DNA from: Comamonadaceae bacterium
GTDB lineage: Bacteria; Pseudomonadota; Gammaproteobacteria; Burkholderiales; Burkholderiaceae_C
Direction: 5' to 3'
Assembly (NCBI GenBank): GCA_027490555.1
Contig: JAIXXW010000379.1
Span: 1-12,498 of the forward strand
Length of the DNA: 12,498 nt
Below are positions 6,789 through 12,498 of the stretch, piece after piece; the first letter of the stretch is position 1; each line of letters opens with the position of its first letter. The notes below the pieces were generated by a model. The model was not told where the DNA came from, did not search any database, and was given only the letters and a program-made list of their open reading frames with translations. Both the position numbers and the translations under genes were made by a program.

Positions 6789-6794
6789 ATTGTG
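6789..6794 (-). promoter_or_regulatory. Putative -10 box (CACAAT) of the LOG-family gene
   Basis: CACAAT on the minus strand is followed by 7 nt (CGAGCCC) and the ATG at 6781. Transcription would begin at or next to the start codon. The hexamer keeps the A, A and T that matter most in a -10 box, but no -35 is clear. Four other genes in the window share the layout. Confidence 0.45.
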
Positions 6795-6861
6795 CATGGC
6801 CCACCAGAAAAATGGCTGGCGCCCGGTGGCACAAGATCCTGTGGGAAAGGAATTGGCCATG

Positions 6862-6885
6862 AAAAAAGCCCCTTGCGGGGCTTTC
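6862..6885 (-). terminator. Rho-independent terminator of efp
   Basis: AAAGCCCC (6865-6872) pairs with GGGGCTTT (6877-6884) around a TTGC loop. Read on the minus strand the stem is followed by six T (6867-6862), 22 nt after the efp stop codon. Confidence 0.9.
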
Positions 6886-6906
6886 AGGCAAGAGCAGGGA
6901 CGGCCA

Positions 6907-7461
6907 TCAGACGCGTTTGCGGTATTCGCCGGTGCGTGTGTCGATCTCGATCTTGTCGCCCTGGTTCACGAACAGGGGCACAGGCACTTCGAAGCCGGTG
7001 GCGATCTTGGCAGGCTTCATGACCTTGCCCGAGGTGTCGCCCTTGACGGCGGGTTCTGTCCAGGTGATCTCGCGGGTCACGCTGGTGGGCAGTTCGACCG
7101 AGATGGCCTTCCCGTCGTAGAACACCACTTCGACTTCCATGCCATCTTCGAGGTAGTTCAGGGCGTCGCCCATGTTTTCGGCTTCGACTTCGTACTGGTT
7201 GTACTCGGCATCCATGCACACGTACATCGGGTCGGCGAAGTAGGAGTAGGTGCAGTCCTTCTTGTCGAGGATGATCTGGTCCATTTTGTCGTCGGCCTTG
7301 AACACGACTTCGGTGCCGAAGTTGGCGATCAGGCTTTTGAGTTTCATGCGGACGGTGGACGAGCCACGACCGCCGCGCTGGTATTCGGTGCGCAGGATGA
7401 CCATGGGGTCTTTGCCGTGCATGATGACGTTGCCGGCGCGGAGTTCTTGAGCGGTTTTCAT
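6907..7461 (-). CDS. efp: Elongation factor P with Arg32 (EarP-modified type)
   Basis: EF-P binds the ribosome next to the P-site tRNA and relieves stalling at consecutive prolines. The 184 residues carry the KOW-like domain I and two OB domains, ending GEYRKRV. The domain I loop reads RGGRGSSTVRMK with Arg32 at the tip, where E. coli has the beta-lysylated Lys34. Arginine at this place defines the type that EarP rhamnosylates with dTDP-rhamnose, and an earP gene is indeed present at 7980-9119. The start MKTAQELRAGNV is the family start; the Shine-Dalgarno is weak (GAAAC). A TAGAAT box at 7515-7510 and a terminator at 6885-6862 make it a single-gene transcript. Confidence 0.97.
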   Translation of the reverse strand: MKTAQELRAGNVIMHGKDPMVILRTEYQRGGRGSSTVRMKLKSLIANFGTEVVFKADDKMDQIILDKKDCTYSYFADPMYVCMDAEYNQYEVEAENMGDALNYLEDGMEVEVVFYDGKAISVELPTSVTREITWTEPAVKGDTSGKVMKPAKIATGFEVPVPLFVNQGDKIEIDTRTGEYRKRV

Positions 7462-7509
7462 AAGTTTCGGGTCTGAAAGGTGATGGGGAGGCCTGTGGCC
7501 AAGCCCGCT

Positions 7510-7515
7510 ATTCTA
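7510..7515 (-). promoter_or_regulatory. Putative -10 box (TAGAAT) of efp
   Basis: GGTTAGAATAGC on the minus strand contains TAGAAT. A start near 7503 gives a leader of about 42 nt. The context GTTAGAAT-(A/G)GC is the same as ahead of dapA. No good -35 match is found at normal spacing. Confidence 0.5.
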
Positions 7516-7625
7516 ACCTGCGAGGGCCGGCTGGGGTGCCAGGCCTGGGGTCTTGTGGCATGCTGGCACCGCTGGAAGGGCGTGGGTCGAAAGCGGATGT
7601 GAAAAGGAAGTGAAAGGGACAGCAG

Positions 7626-7973
7626 ATGTCGGCAGGCGATTGGAAAGACTTCTACAAAGCCGCCCTCGAGGGCCACATCGGCGTGCTGGCGCACCACATC
7701 GCTGAAGGGGTGAACCCGGACCACCAGCATCCCGAAATCATGCGCACAGCCCTGGTCGCCAGCCTGCTCGAAGGCCAGCCTGAGGTGGCACGGTTTCTTT
7801 TGGCGCAAGGCGCCGACCCCCACCTGGTCTCGATCCTGGACGGGCTCTCCCCCCTGGAAGCCGCCCTGAAAACGGGACAGCATGAGATCGCCGACCAACT
7901 GCGTGCTGCGGGCGCCAGGCAAGGATCCCGCCCGTTTTGGGACCGCTGGTTCAGTGCCTGTCGTGTGGGCTGA
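7626..7973 (+). CDS. Small ankyrin-repeat protein between efp and earP
   Basis: The 115 residues hold about three ankyrin-like helix-loop-helix repeats: residues 8-37 (FYKAALEGHIGVLAHHIAEG), 38-70 (TALVASLLEGQPEVARFLLA, then QGADPHLVS) and 71-98 (LSPLEAALKTGQHEIADQLR, then AAGA). A short Arg/Trp-rich tail ends SRPFWDRWFSACRVG. There is no signal peptide, so it is probably cytoplasmic. AAAGGG lies 7 nt before the ATG. It is divergent from efp and runs convergently into earP, with only 6 nt between the two stops and no terminator. Ankyrin repeats mediate protein-protein contacts; a partner cannot be named. The position between an EF-P gene and its modifying enzyme invites a test of a link, but opposite strand weakens that idea. 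Confidence 0.82.
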   Translation: MSAGDWKDFYKAALEGHIGVLAHHIAEGVNPDHQHPEIMRTALVASLLEGQPEVARFLLAQGADPHLVSILDGLSPLEAALKTGQHEIADQLRAAGARQGSRPFWDRWFSACRVG

Positions 7974-7979
7974 TCTGCC

Positions 7980-9119
7980 TCAACCTCTGGCCGTGGGGTC
8001 TGTGCAGGCCATCTCGAGCAGTTGCGCGGTCAGGGGCCTTTGGGCTTGCAGCCGCCTGCGGGCCGCCTGCACCACCCGTTTCCAGTCGTGCAGGCGCGCG
8101 GGGTCCAACGGAGGCCATGGACCGTCCTCCAGGCCGTTCCAGATGCGGTGCGCCGACCGCAAATCCTGTGGCGCATCCAGCCAGTGGAGAAACGCTTCCA
8201 GCTTCGCGTGGTGGGCCTGGTCGTCTTGGGGGTAGATCTGCCAGATGAAAGGCTGGCCGGACCACAGCGCGCGCACCAGGGAGTCTTCGCCTCGCACGAA
8301 ATTCAGGTCACAGGCCCAGAGCATCTCGTCAAAGCCGTCCTGGCTGGTGTAGGGCAGGGCGCTCCAGTGGGGGGGCTCGGCCATGCCGGCCAGCGCCTGC
8401 TGCACCGCCGCCAGCGGGCGGCCAGGGGTGACCAGCAGGTGGTGGCTTGTGCCCACCAGCTGCTGCAGCAGCGAAGGCAAGGCAGGCGGCTCGTAGCAAA
8501 ACAGGCTCAGCAGCAGGCCAGCCTGGGCCAGTTGGGGGGCGTATTGTGCGCGCCAGGCCGCCAAGTCAAAGCTTTGCTGGCGCGCCAGCAGCCCGGTCTC
8601 GCGCAGCAGGCCGCCCGTGCCTTCGGTGAAGCCGGGGTAAAAAAAGGTTTTGCGCCAGCCCCGGGCCGGGCCGCTCATCACGGGCGAGGGCAGGCCGTGC
8701 ATGCGGGGCACCCAGTCCTCGGCGCTCAGGTATTCGAGGTTGATCCACGCGGCTTGCCGGGCGCGCGTGGCCACGCCATGCGCCACGAAAGCTTCGGGCA
8801 AATGGCAGCCAAAGGCCTCCAGCCACACATCGGCCGGGGGCAGGTCTTGCAGAACGCTGTCCTGGCTGGCGTCGGCCCATGGGCGCAGTTCGATGCCCAG
8901 CGCCTGCGGCGCCCTGGGCGCCATCCAGCTCAGGGCCGAGGCATCGTCCACCCACAAGCGCACGCGTTGGCCAGCGCCTTGCAGCTGGCGCGCCAGGCGC
9001 CAGCACACGCCCAGGTCGCCATGGTTGTCGATCACGGTGCAGAAGATGTCCCACAGCGGGCCGTCTGGCAGGTGCGGTGGCATGTGCGGTGGCATGTGCG
9101 GTGGCAGGTGCGGTGGCAT
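7980..9119 (-). CDS. earP: EF-P arginine 32 rhamnosyltransferase EarP
   Basis: EarP (formerly DUF2331) transfers rhamnose from dTDP-beta-L-rhamnose to Arg32 of EF-P. The N-terminal signature is LWDIFCTVIDNHGDLGVCWR with Asp31 and Asp35, equivalents of catalytic or structural aspartates in characterised EarP. The C-terminal nucleotide-sugar site shows NFVRGEDSLVRALWSGQPFI with Glu278, then IYPQDD. I chose the ATG at 9119, giving 379 residues, because GACAAT lies 6 nt upstream. Frames from 9161 or 9170 would run across that element and the uvrC start. With this start the protein begins with a 12-bp-repeat-encoded (PPHM/L)4 segment before the conserved domain. EarP proteins I recall start directly at the WDIFC segment, so the extension is unusual. 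efp lies 0.5 kb away on the same strand, but the ankyrin gene between them excludes a simple operon. Confidence 0.93.
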   Translation of the reverse strand: MPPHLPPHMPPHMPPHLPDGPLWDIFCTVIDNHGDLGVCWRLARQLQGAGQRVRLWVDDASALSWMAPRAPQALGIELRPWADASQDSVLQDLPPADVWLEAFGCHLPEAFVAHGVATRARQAAWINLEYLSAEDWVPRMHGLPSPVMSGPARGWRKTFFYPGFTEGTGGLLRETGLLARQQSFDLAAWRAQYAPQLAQAGLLLSLFCYEPPALPSLLQQLVGTSHHLLVTPGRPLAAVQQALAGMAEPPHWSALPYTSQDGFDEMLWACDLNFVRGEDSLVRALWSGQPFIWQIYPQDDQAHHAKLEAFLHWLDAPQDLRSAHRIWNGLEDGPWPPLDPARLHDWKRVVQAARRRLQAQRPLTAQLLEMACTDPTARG

Positions 9120-9120
9120 G
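9067..9120. repeat. 12-bp tandem repeat (four copies plus a partial fifth) at the 5' end of earP
   Basis: On the plus strand the unit GGCA(G/T)GTGCGGT occurs four times without a break (9067-9114), in the order G, T, T, G at the variable base. The partial copy GGCATG (9115-9120) follows. On the minus strand each unit encodes Pro-Pro-His-(Leu/Met). A change in copy number by slippage would keep the earP frame and add or remove one Pro-Pro motif per unit. Confidence 0.93.
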
Positions 9121-9125
9121 GGGAG

Positions 9126-9152
9126 ATTGTCGCTGCTGTTTTCACTGACAAT
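9126..9152. promoter_or_regulatory. Mirror-image divergent promoter of earP and uvrC
   Basis: ATTGTC (9126-9131) and GACAAT (9147-9152) are a perfect inverted repeat with a 15-bp spacer. GACAAT on the plus strand lies 7 nt before the uvrC ATG; GACAAT on the minus strand lies 6 nt before the earP ATG. The start codons are only 40 nt apart. Any -35 contact for one promoter must overlap the -10 of the other, so the two would compete for polymerase. Neither gene has a Shine-Dalgarno sequence. Confidence 0.5.
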
Positions 9153-9159
9153 AGCCGCC

Positions 9160-11091
9160 ATGTCGCACACCCATGACGAAGCCCTGCTCGCACAAGTTGC
9201 CGCGCTGCCCGCCTTGCCGGGGGTCTACCGTTATTTCGACGCGCAAGGCCAAGTGCTTTATGTGGGCAAGGCCAAGCAGCTCAAAAAACGTGTTGCCAGT
9301 TATTTCCAGAAGGACCATGGCGGCACCCGCATCGGCCACATGGTCAGCAAAATCGCCCGGATGGAGACCACCGTGGTGCGCTCCGAGGCCGAGGCCTTGC
9401 TGCTTGAAAACAACCTGATCAAGACCCTGAGTCCGCGTTTCAACATTCTTTTCAGGGACGACAAAACCTACCCCTACCTCAAGCTCACGGGCAACGGCAC
9501 GCTGATGGTGAAAGCCCAAGCGGGCGTTCCCGATCCGCAGACTTTCCCCAGGGTTTCGTATTACAGGGGGGCGGTGGAAAAAAAGCACCGTTACTTTGGC
9601 CCATTTCCCAGTGCCTGGGCGGTGAAAGAGTCGATTCAGTTGCTGCAAAAGGTTTTTCGCCTGCGCACCTGCGAGGACACGGTGTTTGCCAACCGCACGC
9701 GCCCGTGCCTGCTGTACCAGATCAAGCGCTGCTCGGGCCCCTGTGTCAACCTGATCAGCCCCCAGGCCTATGCCGAGGATGTCCTGCAGGCCGAGCGGTT
9801 TTTGAAAGGCGAGACCCAGGCGCTTTTGCAGGAGATGGAGGCGCGGATGATGGCGCATGCCGAGCGGCTGGCCTTCGAGCAGGCTGCAGAGGTGCGCAAC
9901 CAGATCACGGCCTTGTCCCGTGTGCTGCACCAGCAGTCGGTGGACACCGGGACAGACACCGATGTGGACATCCTGGCGGTGCGTGTTCAGGGCGGCCGCG
10001 CCTGCGTGAACCTGGCGATGGTGCGGGGTGGCCGCCACTTGGGCGACCGGGCCTATTTCCCGGCCCATGTGGAGGACGCGCATGCCCTGCAATCGCTGCA
10101 AGAGGAGGGCCAGGCCTGCAGCCCGGTGGAGGTCCAGGTGCTCGAAGCTTTCCTGGCCCAGCATTACATCGGCATCCCCGTCCCCCCCGCATTGGTCACC
10201 GGCGTGCCGGTGGACAAGGCTTTGCTGACGGCCTTGTCCCAGCAGGCCGGCTACAAGGTGTCGGCTGTCCACAACCCGCGGGAGCAGCGCCGGGTGTGGC
10301 TGTCGATGAGCGAGAAAAATGCCGAAATCCAGCTCGCCCGCTTGCTGGCCGAAGAAGGCTCGCAGCAGGCCCGCACTCGGGCCCTGGCCGATGCGCTGGA
10401 CCTGGCCCCGGACGATCTGGACGCCTTGCACATCGAGTGTTTCGACATTTCGCACACGGCCGGCGAAAACACCCAAGCCTCTTGCGTGGTGTTTCGCCAG
10501 CACAAGATGCAAAGCAGCGAATACCGACGCTACAACATCGAGGGCATCACCCCCGGTGACGACTATGCCGCCATGCGCCAAGTGCTGATGCGCCGCTACG
10601 GCAAGCTGGCCGAAGCCTTGCGCTCTGGCGAAGGCACGGCGCGCCTGCCGGACCTGGTGCTGATTGACGGCGGCAAAGGCCAGGTGAGCATGGCCCGCGA
10701 GGTGTTCACCGACCTGGGGCTGGATTTGTCGCGCATTGTGGGTGTCGAAAAAGGCGAGGGCCGCAAAGTGGGCCTGGAGGAGCTGGTGTTTGCCGATGGC
10801 CGTGAAAAGGTCTACCTGGGCAAGGATTCCGCCGCCCTGATGCTGGTGGCCCAGATCCGCGACGAGGCGCACCGCTTTGCCATCACCGGCATGCGGGCAC
10901 AGCGGGCCAAGGTGCGTGTGGGGGGCAGCAAGATCGAGGACATACCGGGCATCGGCCCGCGCAAACGGGCCAAGCTTTTGCAGCGCTTTGGTGGCGTGCG
11001 TGGCGTCGAGGCGGCCAGTGTGGAAGACCTGATGGCTGTGGAAGGCATCTCCAAGGAACTGGCCGAGGCGATTTACAACGCGCTGCACTGA
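9160..11091 (+). CDS. uvrC: UvrABC excinuclease subunit C
   Basis: UvrC makes both incisions in nucleotide excision repair. The 643 residues show the full domain set. The GIY-YIG nuclease is at 21-100 (GVYRYF, LYVGKAK, Arg44, Glu83 in LLENNLIK). The four cysteines of the proposed iron-sulfur site are Cys171, Cys183, Cys191 and Cys195, with spacing C-x11-C-x7-C-x3-C. A UVR helical segment that contacts UvrB lies near 220-255. The RNase H-like 5' nuclease has Asp429 (FDISHT) and Asp503 (LIDGGKGQ). Tandem helix-hairpin-helix motifs end the protein (IEDIPGIGPRKRAKLL and VEGISKELAEAIYNAL). The start MSHTHDEALL at 9160 fits the family; the open frame upstream to 8650 only reads across earP. No Shine-Dalgarno is present, and GACAAT lies 7 nt upstream. 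Confidence 0.97.
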   Translation: MSHTHDEALLAQVAALPALPGVYRYFDAQGQVLYVGKAKQLKKRVASYFQKDHGGTRIGHMVSKIARMETTVVRSEAEALLLENNLIKTLSPRFNILFRDDKTYPYLKLTGNGTLMVKAQAGVPDPQTFPRVSYYRGAVEKKHRYFGPFPSAWAVKESIQLLQKVFRLRTCEDTVFANRTRPCLLYQIKRCSGPCVNLISPQAYAEDVLQAERFLKGETQALLQEMEARMMAHAERLAFEQAAEVRNQITALSRVLHQQSVDTGTDTDVDILAVRVQGGRACVNLAMVRGGRHLGDRAYFPAHVEDAHALQSLQEEGQACSPVEVQVLEAFLAQHYIGIPVPPALVTGVPVDKALLTALSQQAGYKVSAVHNPREQRRVWLSMSEKNAEIQLARLLAEEGSQQARTRALADALDLAPDDLDALHIECFDISHTAGENTQASCVVFRQHKMQSSEYRRYNIEGITPGDDYAAMRQVLMRRYGKLAEALRSGEGTARLPDLVLIDGGKGQVSMAREVFTDLGLDLSRIVGVEKGEGRKVGLEELVFADGREKVYLGKDSAALMLVAQIRDEAHRFAITGMRAQRAKVRVGGSKIEDIPGIGPRKRAKLLQRFGGVRGVEAASVEDLMAVEGISKELAEAIYNALH

Positions 11092-11131
11092 GATTGGACG
11101 CCACACACACCCGGGTGCGCCATGGGCGTGC

Positions 11132-11137
11132 CACAAT
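11132..11137 (+). promoter_or_regulatory. Putative extended -10 box (TGC-CACAAT) of pgsA
   Basis: In the 53-nt gap after uvrC, CACAAT is preceded by TGC, as in an extended -10 element, and followed by 7 nt (CGCGGCC) and the pgsA ATG. It would give a leaderless transcript in addition to any read-through from uvrC. Confidence 0.45.
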
Positions 11138-11144
11138 CGCGGCC

Positions 11145-11714
11145 ATGTTTTTCACGATTCCCACCCTCATGACCTGGACGCGCATCGTCGCGATCCCATT
11201 GATCATTGGCGTGTATTACCTGCCGAGCCTGTCTGTGGAGACGCAAAATCTGATCGCCACGGTCATGTTTGTACTGTTTGCCATCACCGACTGGCTGGAC
11301 GGTTTTTTGGCCCGAAAACTCAACCAGACCTCGGCTTTCGGTGCCTTTCTGGACCCGGTGGCGGACAAATTTCTGGTGTGTGCGGCCCTGCTGATCCTGG
11401 TGCACATGAACCGGGTGCATGTGCTGGTGGCCCTGGTCATCATTGGCCGTGAAATTGCCATTTCCTCCTTGCGCGAATGGATGGCGCAAATCGGTGCCAG
11501 CAAGAGTGTGGCGGTGCACATGGTGGGCAAGCTCAAGACCACGGTCCAGATGCTGGCCATTCCTTTTCTGCTCTACGACGGCCTGTTGTTGGGCGTCATC
11601 GATACCCGCAGCTGGGGCACGGCCTTGATCATGGTCGCGGCGGTCTTGACCATCTGGTCCATGGTTTATTACATGCAAAAAGCCTTGCCCGAGATTCGGG
11701 CACGGGTCAAATGA
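11145..11714 (+). CDS. pgsA: CDP-diacylglycerol--glycerol-3-phosphate 3-phosphatidyltransferase
   Basis: PgsA makes phosphatidylglycerol phosphate from CDP-diacylglycerol and glycerol 3-phosphate in the inner membrane, the committed step to phosphatidylglycerol and cardiolipin. The full CDP-alcohol phosphotransferase motif is present: Asp49, Asp52, Gly53, Ala56, Arg57, Gly66, Asp70 and Asp74, in the pattern D-x2-DG-x2-AR-x8-G-x3-D-x3-D. Several hydrophobic helices surround it. At 189 residues it is close to the E. coli length of 182. The start MFFTIPTLMTWTRI is the family start. It has no Shine-Dalgarno but has CACAAT 7 nt upstream. It follows uvrC by 53 nt; the uvrC-pgsA order is also seen in gammaproteobacteria. 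Confidence 0.95.
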   Translation: MFFTIPTLMTWTRIVAIPLIIGVYYLPSLSVETQNLIATVMFVLFAITDWLDGFLARKLNQTSAFGAFLDPVADKFLVCAALLILVHMNRVHVLVALVIIGREIAISSLREWMAQIGASKSVAVHMVGKLKTTVQMLAIPFLLYDGLLLGVIDTRSWGTALIMVAAVLTIWSMVYYMQKALPEIRARVK

Positions 11715-11770
11715 CCGTATCACCCGAGCCCGTCACGTCAGTGAAAGCCACAGCGGCCCTTTGTTGTTAA

Positions 11771-11802
11771 GCTCAAGATCTGTTTGGGCTTGAGCCCGTT
11801 TT
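11771..11802 (+). terminator. Possible terminator or attenuator between pgsA and the dehydrogenase gene
   Basis: GCTCAAG (11771-11777) and CTTGAGC (11789-11795) form a 7-bp stem with an 11-nt loop. The overlapping GGGC-TTGA-GCCC (11786-11797) forms a compact alternative hairpin followed by GTTTTATT. The two folds cannot coexist. The simple reading is a weak pgsA terminator. A TATTCT hexamer (11802-11807) just after it could be the -10 box of the next gene. Confidence 0.4.
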
Positions 11803-11827
11803 ATTCTTGATTTTGAAAGTTTTCCCC

Positions 11828-12498
11828 ATGACCAAGCACCGCATCGCCGTGATCCCTGGAGATGGCATCGGCAAGGAAGTGATGCCTGAGGGCTTGCGTG
11901 TGATGGACGCAGCCGCCCGAAAGTTCGGCATTGATCTGCACTTTGACCATTTTGATTTTTCAAGCTGGGATTACTTTGAAAAACACGGTCAGATGTTGCC
12001 TGACAACTGGAAAGACCAGATTGGCGGTCACGATGCGCTTTATTTTGGTGCGGTGGGGTGGCCTGACAAAATCGCCGACCATGTCTCGCTGTGGGGCTCC
12101 TTGCTGCTGTTCCGCCGCGAATTTGACCAGTACATCAACCTGCGCCCGGCGCGCCTGATGCCGGGCATCGTCGCGCCCGTGGTGCGCCGCGACGGCAGCC
12201 CCCGCCAGCCGGGTGAGATCGACATGTACATCGTTCGTGAAAACACCGAAGGCGAATACTCCGCCGTCGGTGGCCGCATGTTCCCGGGCACCGAGCGCGA
12301 GATCGTGATGCAGGAAACCATCATGAGCCGTGTCGGTGTGGACCGGGTGCTCAAGTTCGCTTTCGAGCTGGCGCAGTCGCGCCCCAAAAAGCACCTGACC
12401 AGTGCCACCAAGTCCAATGGCATCGCCATCACCATGCCTTACTGGGACGAGCGCGTGGCCGAGATGGCCAAGGCCTACCCGGGCGTCCAGGTGGACAA
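11828..12498 (+). CDS. ttuC: Tartrate/D-malate dehydrogenase (decarboxylating), TtuC/DmlA family, 3'-truncated by the window
   Basis: This is a member of the isocitrate/isopropylmalate dehydrogenase superfamily, which uses NAD and a divalent metal to oxidise and decarboxylate 2-hydroxyacids. The first 223 residues are present. They show the family start IAVIPGDGIGKEVMPEGLRV, then ALYFGAVGWPDKIADHVSLW, RREFDQYINLRPARLMPG, the active-site segment VRENTEGEYS, and TSATKSNGIAITMPYWDERV. The wording is much closer to E. coli DmlA (D-malate) and TtuC (tartrate) proteins than to LeuB. Substrate choice between D-malate and tartrate cannot be made from sequence, so the symbol is tentative. The ATG at 11828 has no strong Shine-Dalgarno. 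The C-terminal half, with the metal-binding aspartates, lies beyond the window. Confidence 0.9.
   Translation, partial: MTKHRIAVIPGDGIGKEVMPEGLRVMDAAARKFGIDLHFDHFDFSSWDYFEKHGQMLPDNWKDQIGGHDALYFGAVGWPDKIADHVSLWGSLLLFRREFDQYINLRPARLMPGIVAPVVRRDGSPRQPGEIDMYIVRENTEGEYSAVGGRMFPGTEREIVMQETIMSRVGVDRVLKFAFELAQSRPKKHLTSATKSNGIAITMPYWDERVAEMAKAYPGVQVD

Noticed and set aside
9067..9120. Tandem repeats considered as a CRISPR array
   Set aside because: Units are 12 bp and contiguous, with no spacers, and lie inside the earP reading frame.
9136..9151. Possible LexA (SOS) box before uvrC, CTG-N10-CAA
   Set aside because: It lacks the final G of CTG-N10-CAG and the AT-rich symmetric centre. The similarity is too weak to claim SOS control.
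8650..9159. uvrC read as an 813-residue protein with an N-terminal extension
   Set aside because: The extension is antisense to earP. Homology to UvrC begins at residue 1 of the 9160 start.
9142..11136. A 664-codon open frame antisense to uvrC
   Set aside because: It mirrors uvrC, whose domains and motifs are complete. Long antisense frames are common in GC-rich DNA, and the translation (His/Gln-rich, no domain) looks like a shadow.
11715..11827. Gap between pgsA and the dehydrogenase gene checked for a tRNA or small gene
   Set aside because: No cloverleaf and no coding frame with a start signal is seen; only the hairpins and a possible -10 box are present.

Overview
The window is about 12.5 kb of GC-rich, densely packed bacterial chromosome. 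BamC, EF-P with an arginine at the modified loop, EarP, a RoxA-type ribosomal oxygenase and a SlyD-like FKBP point to a betaproteobacterium of the order Burkholderiales, most likely Comamonadaceae. That placement rests on recalled family sequences, not on a search. I see no insertion sequence, prophage, CRISPR array, tRNA or rRNA. It looks like core chromosome, so any novelty lies in regulation and in small genes.

Layout, left to right. (1) 1-1312: the start of a SlyD-like peptidyl-prolyl isomerase gene (minus, cut by the window edge) diverges from a RoxA/YcfD-type JmjC ribosomal-protein hydroxylase (plus). (2) 1313-1815: a single small gene for an Ala/Pro-rich lipoprotein, with a perfect TATAAT box, a structured leader of about 105 nt and a strong bidirectional terminator. 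(3) 1829-3904, minus: dapA followed closely by bamC, behind a TAGAAT -10 box. (4) 3963-6794, minus: a LOG-family phosphoribohydrolase, a 12-TM MFS transporter, a 39-residue single-TM protein translationally coupled to the transporter by ATGA, and a class I SAM methyltransferase, plausibly one transcript. (5) 6862-9119: efp (minus) and its rhamnosyltransferase gene earP (minus), separated by a small ankyrin-repeat gene on the plus strand. (6) 9160 to the end, plus: uvrC, pgsA and the first 223 codons of a tartrate/D-malate-type decarboxylating dehydrogenase.

Two themes link the genes. First, the translation apparatus: RoxA (hydroxylation of uL16 in E. coli), EF-P with Arg32, and EarP, which rhamnosylates that arginine, all lie within 9 kb. 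EarP itself appears to begin with four successive Pro-Pro motifs encoded by a 12-bp tandem repeat. EarP synthesis might therefore depend on the EF-P it activates. This is a hypothesis, but the repeat and its translation are plain in the sequence.

Second, transcription starts: five genes (slyD-like, LOG, earP, uvrC, pgsA) share a (C/G)ACAAT hexamer exactly 6 or 7 nt before the ATG and have no Shine-Dalgarno sequence, as expected for leaderless mRNAs. At earP/uvrC the two boxes form a mirror-image divergent promoter (ATTGTC-N15-GACAAT), and at slyD/roxA the box lies in the palindrome GACAATTGTC. Genes with visible Shine-Dalgarno sequences (lipoprotein, roxA, bamC, ankyrin gene) lack this arrangement.
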